A stretch of 64,000 bases of DNA from NCBI GenBank assembly GCA_003254885.1, contig QANT01007290.1:1-64000 (forward strand). Direction: 5' to 3'. How positions within the stretch are numbered: the first letter of the stretch is position 1; each line of letters begins with the position of its first letter. This document shows positions 26,757 to 38,132 of this stretch, piece after piece. Position numbers and translations under genes: made by a program. The stretch is from Purshia tridentata (Eukaryota > Streptophyta > Magnoliopsida > Rosales > Rosaceae). The notes below the pieces were generated by a model. The model did no database searches. It saw only the letters and a list, made by a program, of their open reading frames with translations, and had not been told where the DNA came from.

Positions 26757-27520
26757 ATGAGTGCAGAAAGGAAACAAGAAAAATATAATTTTTGGGAAAA
26801 GAAAATGGAAATTGCTTCAGCGAAATATAGTTCTGTTCGAGTGTTGTTGTAAATATGAAATGCCACGATTAATCCTGTGTCTAATGAATGGTTAAACTAG
26901 GATTAGTAGACAAAGATCTGATCTTGGCTAAAACCACTACCTGTTCCTGTTGATAGATTGCATATATAAAAGGAATAGCTTACTTGGGTTTGAGATATTA
27001 TGCTTTAGGCTTAAAAGAATAGTGGGAAATCATTGGATACTCTTCATATAGCCATGCTTATAACATTAATGAAGCATCAGATAGGTTTCAAACTTTAGAC
27101 TTTAACAGGGAATTGAATATGACAATATGTATTAAGAAGATTCTGACAAGTATTAATTTGCATTAAGGATATGTCTTTCTGGTGATTTTTACTTCCTAAT
27201 TATTTTACTGTCAAATTCTGATCTATCTTTGAGGTTCTATGAAATATCTTTCTTCTTTCATTGTTCTTTTGTGTTATTCCCCTCCATAACATTATTCTTG
27301 ATGGATGCTACTTCTTGTATGAACTAACTTGGTAGCTGTGGTATTCCAAATTTTGCCTGACAGTAGGATTTTCGGATTGGTTATTACATTAAAGTTTCCT
27401 GAAAAGGAGCTAATTTCCTCTTTTGATTCAGAACGAGCTTAGTGCCTTCTCGTTATCATTCATAATTTTTTCCTTTCAATTTCAAATGCAGTGAATCCCA
27501 ACACCCGAATAATTAATGAA

Positions 27521-28045
27521 ATGTCGAAATCACAAGGTATCACAGTTTCGCAAAATGTGCAGCAGCAAGGAAGCAAGAATGTTCAGACTGGACGTCCCCA
27601 GAATGTGCTCACCCAAAGCTTGACTAAAGCAGTTACAACCTTAGATGAATTCAAATATGGATTTCCATCTGATGGCTTATCAACTGCGTCCAATAAATGG
27701 TGGGGAAGCAATAGCCCTGAGGGTTACGAGGGCATCCGTGGAGGAGCTGAGACTGGTGAAGACAACAAGTATCAATCTGACAAATTGGCAGATAACAGTT
27801 CAGGTTCAATAACAGGGGACAAAGAGAAATGTGAAAGTGGGAAAGAGAAGAATGAAATTGGTCCCCAAGGGACGGATCTATTGGTGGCTGTGAGAAAAAG
27901 AACTGTGGAAGAAGGGGAAAAGGCACTTAAGCTTGGTGTTTTCCGGGGCTATGGTGCAAAGAAGTTAGGCAGAAAGGAGAGAACATTGCTTCTTCGAATA
28001 TTCAAATCTTCAATGCCTAAAAAATGGATATATGAATCCTCGTAA
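27521..28045 (+). CDS. Unrecognised hydrophilic plant protein
   Basis: I do not recognise this protein. From ATG 27521 it is 174 aa, ending in TAA at 28043-28045. It is rich in Ser, Gly, Gln, Glu and Lys, so probably mostly disordered. Two parts look constrained: FKYGFPSDGLSTASNKWWG in the first half, and a basic C-terminus around RKRTVEEGEKALKLGVFRGY followed by KKLGRKERTLLLRIFKSS. There is no signal peptide or membrane segment. The open frame continues upstream to an acceptor at 27491. A weak donor after 26760 would join AATGA to TGAATCCC and give an alternative start at 26757, for 185 aa. Either a non-coding first exon or this split start is possible. The steady frame, the acceptor and the CT-rich leader upstream support a real gene; the function is open. 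Confidence 0.6.
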   Translation: MSKSQGITVSQNVQQQGSKNVQTGRPQNVLTQSLTKAVTTLDEFKYGFPSDGLSTASNKWWGSNSPEGYEGIRGGAETGEDNKYQSDKLADNSSGSITGDKEKCESGKEKNEIGPQGTDLLVAVRKRTVEEGEKALKLGVFRGYGAKKLGRKERTLLLRIFKSSMPKKWIYESS

Positions 28046-29690
28046 ATAGGGGGTGTTTGCTCTTGACATGTTAGATAATCCTTGTTATGAATAGTTTTTT
28101 TTTTTGGGGGTTTTTTCAGTTTCTTTAACAAGATTGTACATGACAACTATATTGAATTATGAGTATGATTGGTACTATTTGTAATTCGATCATAATCTCA
28201 CAAATGGTTCAGCAGCTGTGCTAGAATCTCTTTTGGTGGCTTTGGGCAATCATATATGTTGTACAGTAGTCATCTTTGAGTTGCCATGAGTATTATGTTT
28301 ATGTACGTAATTTATAGTGTGTTTAACTGTACTAATATGATGACCATGAGTTTCTACAAGAATTCAAACAATTGATATGTTCCGAGAAGAATCGTACCAA
28401 GGAAACTCAGGTTTGTATGGAAAGCCTTCGTCAAAGAATTGTGAAGATTTTGAAAGCTCAACCCCTCCACCAACATCAACCTTTGAAAAAGATGAGGACT
28501 CTGGGCTTCATATTGAATTTGACTGCTACGTGGTTGGAGTGTTTACTGTGAACATTTTCACAAGGAAGAAGCATGAATGGTTTGTAAAGACATTTAGCAG
28601 CAGGAGGCAGCAAAGAGGCACTATGGGGAGGCGAGGACACAGAACTCGGTCCTTTTAATCCATGTTGGTGCTGCTTCATGTGTGCAGCTATTGGGGAAAT
28701 CTTTGGGCCTTCAGGGCCAATATTATCATGTTGTTGTCTTTTTCTTCTCTTGTTCTCTTCTATTGATTTAAGTGTTTGGGCCTTCAAAGCCAATATCATG
28801 TTATCTATTTTCAATTGTGGACATGGTAACTTGACTTTTGTTCCGTCTCATTGCATAACAATTACATGTTGTTTACATTTTTCTGTTTCTTTATTCCTAA
28901 CCAACGCATTATTTTGTTCCATCTCACTGCATAACAATTAACTGCATCCTCTTGCATTGCTACTGCAATTTACCTTGTTTACACTCTAACATATGAATCA
29001 GGAAGTTTCCTTCCAAAAGTAGCCCATAAATAAATGGAGTGACAAAAGATAAGCAAAGCTACAATTTGTGAGCATGTTAATCACAAAATACACAATTGCT
29101 AGAATGCCAAGAGCCTTAGTCAAAGAAATTTCAAAAGAAATGGAGGGACGGAAAGAATGTGAGATGGTGATGGTGATTGGAGGTGCCATGCTATCTTAAT
29201 TATAACTATATTGGGTGTTTAATTCTATGTATTGGCTTTTTTTCATTGTAAAGGTGATCATTTAGGTAGTGGAATTCTAAGCAAGCTTCTTGGGAAATTT
29301 TGTTAATTGCCTCCATCATGCCTTCATCATCTCCCTTGATTTGTCTTGATTTTCTCTTTTACTTAAAAATCTTATCTACTTGTGTAATATGTGAGACTTA
29401 ACGCATACAGTTGTTATCAACCCAATTAAAGAAATTCAATTACGCTTTCCTTTCTAATTTGCTAGGGAAAACTTCAATTACTATTACTGTATATGTTATT
29501 GATATTATTATTATTATTGATTTCTTTTGAATTCCATTAACAGTGAATTGATATGGTCTTATCCATGACAAGATGGATGGGGTGAAGGAGGTGGCATGGT
29601 GCTGGTATTTGAGGATTTATTACCCATATATATCGCCATGCATAGTGATGATTCATTAAGTTACCAAAACTAAGAAAATTGAGTTTTTTT
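28046..29690. other. Intergenic stretch with one doubtful short open frame
   Basis: Begins with the 3' UTR of the preceding gene. An open frame at 28377-28658 (93 aa, start MFREESYQ) has protein-like composition but no recognised domain and no clear splice partner, so I do not call it a gene. A short near-repeat (GGGCCTTCA..GCCAATAT) occurs at about 28706 and 28778. Nothing else is seen. Confidence 0.4.
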
Positions 29691-29851
29691 CAATCGTAAG
29701 GTGAAAAACTCACATGCAAATTTTTACTCCAAAACATTTATTGAATTAGTTGATGTATTCCTTTACAAAGACCAACAAGTTTCATCAACACATATAAGCA
29801 CTCTAAAATTTGTGAAAAGCCCTTAAAACTCTTTCAAGTTCTCAACCTAGC

Positions 29852-30938
29852 TCACTTGCCAGGAACAAAGTTTGTGGCATATGCCCAAGCATTGTTGTTA
29901 ACAGGGTCAGTCAAGTGGTCAGCCAAGTTCTCAATTGGTCCCTTTCCAGTAACAATGGCCTGCACAAAGAAACCAAACATAGAAAACATGGCCAATCTTC
30001 CATTCTTGATCTCCTTCACCTTTAGCTCAGCAAAAGCCTCTGGATCATCTGCAAGGCCCAATGGGTCAAAGCTCCCGCCAGGGTATAACGGGTCAGTCAC
30101 CTCACCGAGAGGCCCACCTGCAACTCTGTAGCCCTCCACTGCACCCATCAAGATAACTTGTGTGGCCCAAATTGCCAAAATGCTTTGGGCATGGACTAAG
30201 CTTGGGTTGCCCAAGTAGTCTAGCCCACCCTCACTGAAGATTTGGGCCCCGGCCTTGAACCAAACAGCCTCGCCGAACTTGACTCCATTGCGGGCCAGGA
30301 GTTCTGGGAAAATGCAACCCAGAGCTCCAAGCATGGCACATCTTGAGTGGATTACTTCAAGCTCACGGTTCTTGGCAAAGGTTTCTGGGTTAGCTGAGAG
30401 TCCAGCAGTGTCCCAACCGTAATCACCAGGAAATTCTCCGGTAAGATAAGATGGGGCCTCACCAGAGAATGGGCCCAAATACTTGACACGGTCTGGGCCG
30501 TACCATGGGCTGTTAGATACCACCTTCTTGGACTTGGCTGCGGTTTTGCGCATGGTGACCCGGCCCTCACCAAGAAGGTTAGAGACAGAGGGACTAATGC
30601 CCAGTTTGGTATTGCTTTTTAAAGGTGAAAATCACTTTTATTGGCAGCGATACTGTGTTTAGGTGTTTGGTAAAATAAAAAATTTCAGCTTTTTTAAAAA
30701 AATAACTGTCATTGGAAGCTAAAATGAGAAGTTGGTGTGGAGCAACTTCTCATTTTAGCTTATTCTGGAATCAGTTTGAAGAATCGGTCATATTTAATGA
30801 AATTTCTCACAACTGATTATTTTCACATCAAAAATAAAAGTGATTATCTTTACAGCACAGCAATATTAAACTGGGCCTAAGCTTGACAGCTAGGCCAGCT
30901 AGAGAAGGGGAGGACAGAGCCATTGTTGAAGCAGCCAT
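29852..30938 (-). pseudogene. LHCB1: LHCB1 copy broken by a MITE in the transit peptide
   Basis: Reverse-strand copy of the chlorophyll a/b-binding protein of LHCII. Its ATG (30938-30936) and first codons ([20 protein letters not shown]) match the intact neighbour, but after codon ~21 the frame runs into a 280-bp insertion (30598-30877) that, with its 3-bp target duplication, shifts the frame. Beyond it the frame from [10 protein letters not shown] to VPGK is open to the stop at 29852-29854. Within it the invariant Trp of HSRWAMLG is Cys (TGG to TGT at 30340-30338), and SADPE reads SANPE. What remains open is close to the mature protein without a plastid signal. I infer that it no longer makes a functional LHCII subunit. 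A functional allele elsewhere in the species, or removal of the element by splicing, cannot be excluded. Confidence 0.8.
30595..30880. mobile_element. Tourist-like (PIF/Harbinger) MITE, 280 bp
   Basis: The element at 30598-30877 is flanked by TAA at 30595-30597 and 30878-30880. The intact gene at the matching site has a single TAA, so the empty site is visible in the same window. Its ends are inverted repeats: left TGCCCAGTTTGGTATTGC, right (reverse complement) GGCCCAGTTTAATATTGC. A 3-bp TWA target duplication and a GGCCCAGTTT-type terminus are the mark of Harbinger-derived MITEs. It has no coding capacity. Confidence 0.85.
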
Positions 30939-31048
30939 TTCAGACTTGAATGTAATCAAAGTGTACATATTGACTACTCTTAAACAATGTGAAATTAATT
31001 CCCACCAAGTGCTCTTGTTTTTCTTTGGGTAGAGAAGTTAGGGGGTAC

Positions 31049-31095
31049 TTTTATAGTCTAGGTTTGGTGCAGTGGGTCCTTATCTTTATAATATC
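31049..31095 (-). promoter_or_regulatory. TATA box and GATA elements of the broken LHCB1 copy
   Basis: On the minus strand a TATAAAA (31055-31049) is preceded by GATAAG (31084-31079) and a GATAT (31095-31091). The same arrangement is kept in the intact copy's promoter. Farther out are a CCAAT (31274-31278) and a palindromic G-box GCCCACGTGGGC (31286-31297). GATA/I-box and G-box elements are known in light-regulated CAB promoters. Confidence 0.6.
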
Positions 31096-32423
31096 TTCAT
31101 CTGCTTTCATTGGTGAAAATGAAAGTATGAAGATTTTCACATTGAATCTCTGCCTTATAGACTGCCAGTTGGCTTGTTAAGCTCCACTAGTTTAGTTTAG
31201 TTCCAAAAACAGAAAAAGAAAAGAAGACATAAAAGGAAAATCAGTTTTGGATATTCTATGCTCTTATCTCTAACCAATAGAGTTTGCCCACGTGGGCTTT
31301 GGATGAGGGTAGTGACTTAATTAAGATTCTAGGATAAGAGTAGTAGAAAAAGCTACTGATACTTAAAGTTAAAGACTAATCAAAGGCAACAGTTATTATG
31401 TTAATTTTTTCGATCATAATTGAAATGAAAATAATTTATTTATTGAATAAAAAAACTCATTCTGTAACTCATTTGTTGAATGAAAAGTGAAGTCCAACAA
31501 GTTTTCAGGTTGAGACTTGCATTTACTTCCCACATATATGCACATATCCAAAGTTAATTACTACAGCAGAATTTGGTCTTATGAGGTATTAAAATTGATT
31601 TATGATGTATGAGAACCCAAAAGACAAAAACTGAATTTGAAAAGTAATACAGAAGAGGCAATGAACTCGGATGATTAGAGAGAAAAGGAGAAGTATGTAA
31701 TCCTTTTCATGTTTGTGTCATGAAGAAGCTGCATCAACTTTTAATGATAAACTCAAAATTTACAGACAAATTCATGTCCAAATTTTTTTGTGAATCTAAG
31801 TTTTTTAATTTGCATGTTTTGGATGAATCATGAATCTAAGTTGGTGAAAACAGATGCCAATGAGGCTTTTCGATCCCATTTCTTGAAATGCATAATGCAT
31901 AATGCTGGTGTATTAAGTTGCTTTTATAAGGTAAAAATTTCTCCTAACTTGTACTCCAAGACATTTAGCTCACATTTTTCAATATATTCGGGTATACACT
32001 TGGCTCATAAACTAAAAATTTAGGAGTGAGACCCTAACAGCAGAACAATCAACAAAAAGAAGTTCGATTTCTACACGGATTTATACATACAGTTTTGTAA
32101 CATATGGACACATTACAATGAATACAACTCTTTGGACCATTAGAAGTCGTTACTCTCAATCTCAAGGTGTACGTGGCCAAATTCTCATGGCTAGAACTAG
32201 TGGACTGCATCAACCCAACTGTAATAGAGAAGTCATTACTCTCGTCCAAAAGAGAGTTGGCTAGCAATTAAAGCATATAATACCAAAAACTGATTTTCCA
32301 TTTTCTTTCTGTTTATGGAAGTAAACTAGTGGAGCATATCAACCCAACTGGAAAGGAGCAAAGACATAATATCATCGTGAAAAATCTTTCAACATCATTT
32401 TCACCAGTGAAAAATCAGATGAA

Positions 32424-32468
32424 GATATCACAAAGATAAGAAGCCTTTGCACCAAACCTCTATATATA
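32424..32468 (+). promoter_or_regulatory. GATA pair and TATA box of the intact LHCB1
   Basis: GATATC (32424-32429) and GATAAG (32435-32440), about ten bases apart, precede a TATATATA (32461-32468) 108 bases before the ATG. Spaced GATA motifs just upstream of the TATA box are a known feature of CAB promoters and are conserved in the inverted partner. They point to light-responsive expression. Confidence 0.65.
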
Positions 32469-32575
32469 CACACTAATTAACTTCTCTACCCAAAGAAAAA
32501 CAAGAGCACTTGGTGGGAATTAATTTCACATTCTCTAAGAGTAGTCAATACACTTCCATTACTTTCAGGTCTGAA

Positions 32576-33379
32576 ATGGCTGCTTCAACAATGGCTCTGT
32601 CCTCCCCTTCTCTAGCTGGCCAAGCTGTCAAGCTTAGTCCCTCAGTCTCTAACCTTCTTGGTGAGGGCCGGGTCACTATGCGCAAAACCGCAGCCAAGTC
32701 CAAGAAGGTGGTATCTGACAGCCCATGGTATGGCCCAGACCGTGTCAAGTATTTGGGCCCATTTTCCGGTGAGGCCCCATCTTACCTAACCGGAGAATTT
32801 CCCGGTGATTATGGTTGGGACACTGCTGGGCTCTCAGCTGACCCAGAAACCTTTGCTAAGAACCGTGAGCTTGAAGTAATCCACTCAAGATGGGCCATGC
32901 TTGGAGCTCTGGGTTGCATTTTTCCCGAACTCCTGGCCCGTAACGGAGTCAAGTTCGGCGAGGCTGTTTGGTTCAAGGCCGGGGCCCAAATCTTTAGTGA
33001 GGGTGGGCTAGACTACTTGGGAAACCCAAGTTTAGTCCATGCCCAAAGCATTTTGGCAATTTGGGCCACACAAGTTATCTTGATGGGTGCAGTGGAGGGC
33101 TACAGAGTTGCTGGTGGGCCTCTCGGTGAGGTGACTGACCCGTTATACCCGGGTGGGAGCTTTGACCCATTGGGCCTTGCAGATGATCCAGAGGCTTTTG
33201 CTGAGCTCAAGGTGAAGGAGATCAAGAATGGGAGATTGGCCATGTTTTCTATGTTTGGGTTCTTTGTGCAGGCCATTGTTACTGGAAAGGGACCAATTGA
33301 GAACTTGGCTGACCACTTGACTGACCCTGTTAACAACAATGCTTGGGCATATGCCACAAACTTTGTTCCTGGCAAGTGA
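32576..33379 (+). CDS. LHCB1: Chlorophyll a/b-binding protein of LHCII type 1
   Basis: Intronless, 267 aa, the normal LHCB1 length. It binds chlorophyll a/b and carotenoids in the trimeric antenna of photosystem II in the thylakoid. The plastid transit peptide covers about the first 35 residues ([20 protein letters not shown]..). The mature protein begins RKTAAKSKK, with the Thr known in the family as the state-transition phosphorylation site, and carries the trimerisation motif [13 protein letters not shown]. Helix B has [16 protein letters not shown] and helix C holds [19 protein letters not shown] with its chlorophyll-ligating residues. The C-terminus is [16 protein letters not shown] chose the ATG at 32576 because it starts the standard transit peptide; the frame is open 66 bases further 5' but without family resemblance. 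It is the intact partner of the inverted copy at 29.9-30.9 kb. Confidence 0.97.
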   Translation: MAASTMALSSPSLAGQAVKLSPSVSNLLGEGRVTMRKTAAKSKKVVSDSPWYGPDRVKYLGPFSGEAPSYLTGEFPGDYGWDTAGLSADPETFAKNRELEVIHSRWAMLGALGCIFPELLARNGVKFGEAVWFKAGAQIFSEGGLDYLGNPSLVHAQSILAIWATQVILMGAVEGYRVAGGPLGEVTDPLYPGGSFDPLGLADDPEAFAELKVKEIKNGRLAMFSMFGFFVQAIVTGKGPIENLADHLTDPVNNNAWAYATNFVPGK

Positions 33380-34276
33380 GCTAGTTTGAGACCTTTGACA
33401 GAGAATTAAGGGTTTCACAAAATAGTGAGCGCAATTGTTGTGAAATGGGATTGTTTAATGTGCTTCTGTTGTTGAAATTTGATGTTCAACCCTGAATTCA
33501 AAGGAATATATCAACAACTTTGAAGGTCTTGGAGTAAAAATTTGCATGTGAATTTTTCACCTCATTAATTACTTACAGAACTTAATTTTCTTACAAGTTA
33601 CAACTTAATGAATGAGAACTAAGATGCATTGCAAGAAATGGGAAAAGCCTCATTGGCATCTGTTTTCACCAGCTTAGATTGATCAAGAAAATTCTGATAA
33701 ATATAAGAGATAAAACCCAAAATATCCCCAATACAATAAAACAAACCTGCCATGAGACTGCTGTTTAAGCCTATCTTCCCCTTTAAACCCTTCCATTCCC
33801 ACTAGCAGAGTGCCCAACAACACAGAAACAGGTTGCAAACAGTGACATGCATATGATCATCTCCAATACCACCATAACTGTTTGTCTTTTTGGGTGAAGA
33901 GTTGCATAAGAGAAAGTAACAAGTATTAGGCGGGTGCAATCAAAGCCGATTGAGAATTTCCCATTGAAAATGGAGCCACAAAATCAAGAAAAAAGCCAAG
34001 TAATAATATTTCACGAGAGACCAAATTCTCCTTCAGAAATTCAGATGTTCATATGAACTTGTTGACTCTTAACATGATTATCTCAATCAACTGAGGTTCA
34101 AAGTACTTAAGAGTAACATATATTCATATGTCACTTCTAAGCCCCTTGATTTCATTTTTCTGAATCCTATTATTACATTGTGCATAAATCGTAAGAATAG
34201 TTAAAATTGCTCTGCAGTTCCATGTGCAAAGCCACTAGATTCTCATATATTAAAAAGAACCAAAAAAAAAAAAAAA

Positions 34277-34321
34277 CAAGTGGCTTAANAAAAAAAAAAA
34301 AAAAAAAAACAAGTGGCTTAA
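34277..34321. repeat. Duplicated 12-mer around a single N in poly-A
   Basis: CAAGTGGCTTAA occurs at 34277-34288 and 34310-34321, separated by one N (34289) and twenty A. A second A run precedes the first copy. This could be a micro-insertion or, because of the N and the homopolymer, an assembly join. Confidence 0.5.
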
Positions 34322-36106
34322 AATGTACTCAAATTTTGGTTGAAAAATGATGTAAAGATCTCGAATCGAATGCCTCAATCTGAGCATCAATGATTGGAAC
34401 CATAAATGTCAGAATGTGATAGTCCTTGCTGTATGAACTGAAAGAAAGAATGATCATAAATTGCAAGCAAACATTTTGTTTCATCTGCAAGACATCACAG
34501 GTCACTACTACAACCACTCTGTTGTATAGATCATGGAAATTGGATACCGATTAAACCTTATTTTTTCTCTTATTTCCTTTCTCTTTTAGCATTCAAGATG
34601 CAACAAAGATAAATTAGGAAATGCACATGCAAACATATGATATAATTAATTTATATATATACAGTCTTTCTATAAGGCGGACATCCGCAATTTCTTTTTA
34701 CAAATTTGAGTTGATTGACTAGTCAACCGTGTAAGAGAGGGTTCCCATTCCACACGTTCGCATCTGAGAAAATCTATATATGTAAAACGAAGTGTTCATA
34801 CTTCATACACACGAGATTGAATATTTTAATGAAGCAAGTAAATGGTATGTTTTCTATTAATCATTACATTTACATCGAATGGCTTAAAATAGGTGCCTTA
34901 TTAGAATACTTAATGCCAAGCACATGAACACTACTTATACAGCCTTTAAAGAAACAAAACACTGCTGATGTACGTACATATACATAAATTATGAATATTC
35001 TCTTGTCATCCAACTTGGCTACATAAAATGTTTATATGATCAAATGTTTATTTAGATCATTAATTATATTGATTCTTGTTTGAACGTGTGGTTGGATTAA
35101 CAATATACCAATATAAACACATTATGTTGTTTCACTGTTTCATAAAATATCATTACAATAATTTGATAAAAAAATGTCAAATTGACACACATATAAACAT
35201 ACCAAACCATCACATTGTTTCACTTTCCTATCTCCAAAAACCATGGATATAAGAGAATGATTCCTAATGTCTCAAAATGTGGACATTTCTACAGAAATTC
35301 CGTACCTTTCCAATATTAATTTACCAAAGTTGAGGCAACTTTTTTTACTACATGTTTCGTAGTCTTTCATTAAAATAAAGTGTGAAATGGATAATTATGT
35401 TAAAGTAGAGAAGAATAAGGCATGGATAAATAGGAGGTGTTTGTCAGAACGAAAATAAAAAATTGGAGGTGTGTGTGGGAGGGAGACAATTAAATGAAAA
35501 ACTAGGAATAATTTTAAAAGGCCACGTGCAAGCAAGCATCCAAGAAAATTAAGAAATGTGCATCTTATATATTCATTCTCAAGACACTTTCATGGCAAAA
35601 AGATCTTCATGTTTCCTTTTGGCTTCGGCTTTATTCTAAAGCTGGAATGTTAGTAAAATTACAGGTGAAATATTCATATATATATAAATGACATGTGAAA
35701 TATATATTAAATAAGGAAAATGGAAAATATAAAACTAGTAATTAGCATGTGCAAGCAAGTGAATTGAATAATAACCCCCACAGTCCACCGAGTGGCTAAT
35801 GGGCTTGACCAGATGTGTGTGCCACATGCAACACTTTGGACCTTTCATGCGGCCAATTTCTTTTTGGGCCTATTTCATATAAAGACAAAAGATGAGGCCC
35901 AGAGACCATACTTATCCAAAATTAAAGCATGGAATTAGGGTGCTTAATTAGCCATATTCGTATATTAAATGACAAATTAATGCGCGAAAGCGAGTACAAA
36001 TATATAGCAGTATGTAAGACTCATATAGGTCCAGCTGGCATGGCCTCCAAAACTTTCGTCAAAGACTTTTCCTTTTTCGGAATTGGGGACTCTAAAACTA
36101 TCTATT

Positions 36107-36225
36107 AATATATATATAACTTAAAATAGAATAAAACTTGGTTTTCAAAATTTTCTTGGCCAANAATATATATATATATAACTTAAAATAGAATAAAACT
36201 TGGTTTTCAAAATTTTCTTGGCCAA
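36107..36225. repeat. 57-bp duplication around a single N
   Basis: A stretch beginning in TA repeats and ending TTTTCTTGGCCAA (36107-36163) is followed by N (36164) and then repeated at 36165-36225, where it continues into poly(A). The two copies are identical apart from the length of the TA run. An assembly artefact is likely. Confidence 0.6.
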
Positions 36226-36988
36226 AAAAAAAAGAAGATAAACTGCACACAGTATGTCCTTTTTGCCTATACATGCACAATCGTGGTGGCTACGACGTTG
36301 GTTTTAAAGTAGTGTCGCTCTCATGAGCTGGCACTACAAAGACAAAGCCAAATTATGTTGGGTCAAATCTAATCGCCATTATTTTCAAAATAATTGTCCT
36401 TACAAATATCTCAAAGAGTGATTTGGATCCCAGTCAGATTTTTAGCTACATTATGCTCAAATAACTGTATAATCGGAATGAGCATAAATTAAAATCAAGA
36501 GTAAAAATGAGTCGAAGTGAGGAATAATTAAAAAATATGTGAGGGTATTTTAGATAGAATATGCAGAAATTTGTCTTCTATGATGCCACTGGTAGTAGTA
36601 CTTCCCCATGTCACAACCCATGAAAATATTCTCCCCACATTCCACACTCAATCAACACTCAACAGTTGTTTTTAATACATATACTAATTAATTATAAAAT
36701 ACCAGAGCAGCTAGCAATGGCTGAAAAAAAAGGAAAAGGAGGCATGAGAGAGAGAGAGAGAGAGAATAGCACCTTAGATTCGAGACTACTGTCAGTGACT
36801 ACAAAAGACGGGCTCATTTATGTTATATCAATATCACCAATTTTGCAGTGCCAGAAAATTAAATATCACCAAATTTGTGGGGAAAAAAAAGGAAAAGAAA
36901 GAAAAGAGTCCCATCACGTGCCATGCACGTGCAGGGATTAGCTTGGCTCCATAAAGCTGGTGCAAATCATGGCCATTTTCATGTAATC

Positions 36989-37067
36989 AACTATAGATGC
37001 TTTTTTCCCTGGCCAAAAAAAAACTATAGATGCTTTTTTTGGCCAAAAAAAGAAAAACTATAGATGC
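36989..37067. repeat. Triple 12-mer with two GGCC-poly(A) micro-insertions
   Basis: AACTATAGATGC occurs at 36989-37000, 37022-37033 and 37056-37067. Between the copies are TTTTTTCCCTGGCC plus A run, and TTTTTTTGGCC plus A run. The layout is target, insert, target, insert, target, so either two insertions at one site or one insertion followed by duplication. Confidence 0.65.
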
Positions 37068-38132
37068 TAATGAAAGTTAAAGCACATGATTGGAACATTT
37101 GGATGCATGGGATTGGTCGTTCAAGTCAATATTTGGGCTCACAGATCTCCAAGTGGGCTTTTCAGATGAGCCCAATTGTTTTTTTGTTTTGTTTTTGTAA
37201 CATAATAAATTATCCAAAAGCAATTTTATATTTAGTGTAAATTAATCTGAAAAGGATTGGAAAAGGATTTGTCTGTGGAACACTTTAAATTAATCAAAAG
37301 TTATACTTCAAATCAAAGCCTCTGTTCCTTCTCCCGATTGGGGGCTTTATAGACCCCCAAGTCCAAAGCCATGATGATAATCAAGAAGGGCACAGTTGTT
37401 TATTATAAGTTTACTGGGTTAGGTTTAATCAAATTTTGTTGACAAATTTACCCTTTAGAACCATTGCAATTGCAACATGTTTTTTTAAGCTTTTGTTGGC
37501 CTAGTCCAAACTCATAAGATAATATTCATGAATAAAAAATAAAGCTAGATAAGCATAACAGCTAGCATTGTGCATGCAATTGCCTATTAATCAATATATA
37601 TAGTAAACTTCCGGAAGTAGTTGACAGCAAAAGCAAAAGAGAAAATCAATTTCTTTTTTGGGAGAATATCTATTTTAACAAATTTTTGACTGGAGATTAT
37701 GTGGTGTGTTACCTATGTACATATATATGTTGCGTTTGTTTAATCAAATTACATTTCTTCTGAAAACAAATTAAATGTGCTAAAGAAAATTTGTTTTTAG
37801 AAGACAGTTGTGGGACAAGTAAAAGTATAGAGAGATACATCCTTCTTAGGATTTTGTTAATCATAGATAGTATATGCAAACAAAAAGTAAATAGAATTTG
37901 TATTAAAATAAAATTTAACTGACACGATTAAGATGGAGTATGATACAATGAGATTAAGATAATAATGAAAGCTTCAACGATTACCAAATTTGAGAAAGAT
38001 AAATACGGTGGTTAGAATATTGTGTGATTGTATAATACGTGTCCTCAACACGGCTCACTCTAATAACATATCTAGTAATTCTCTTTAAACTAAATCAGAT
38101 ATATGAAATCTTATCATGATTTCCTTGTATTT

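Larger units (their letters stand above)
29690..33575. repeat. Inverted duplication carrying two LHCB1 genes
   Basis: The left arm (about 29690-31300) and right arm (about 32170-33575) are reverse-complement homologues covering 3' UTR, coding region, leader and several hundred bases of promoter. The central spacer is about 870 bases. Conserved promoter pieces include ACGTGG, a GATAT/GATAAG pair, the pyrimidine-rich leader and the sequence around the start codon. The arms differ by the MITE in the left copy and by a small direct duplication in the right promoter (32196-32220 and 32325-32349). Arm boundaries are approximate. Confidence 0.85.

Noticed and set aside
30598-30877. The MITE in LHCB1 read as an intron
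   Set aside because: Target duplication, inverted ends and an intronless partner show an insertion; LHCB1 genes of this type lack introns.
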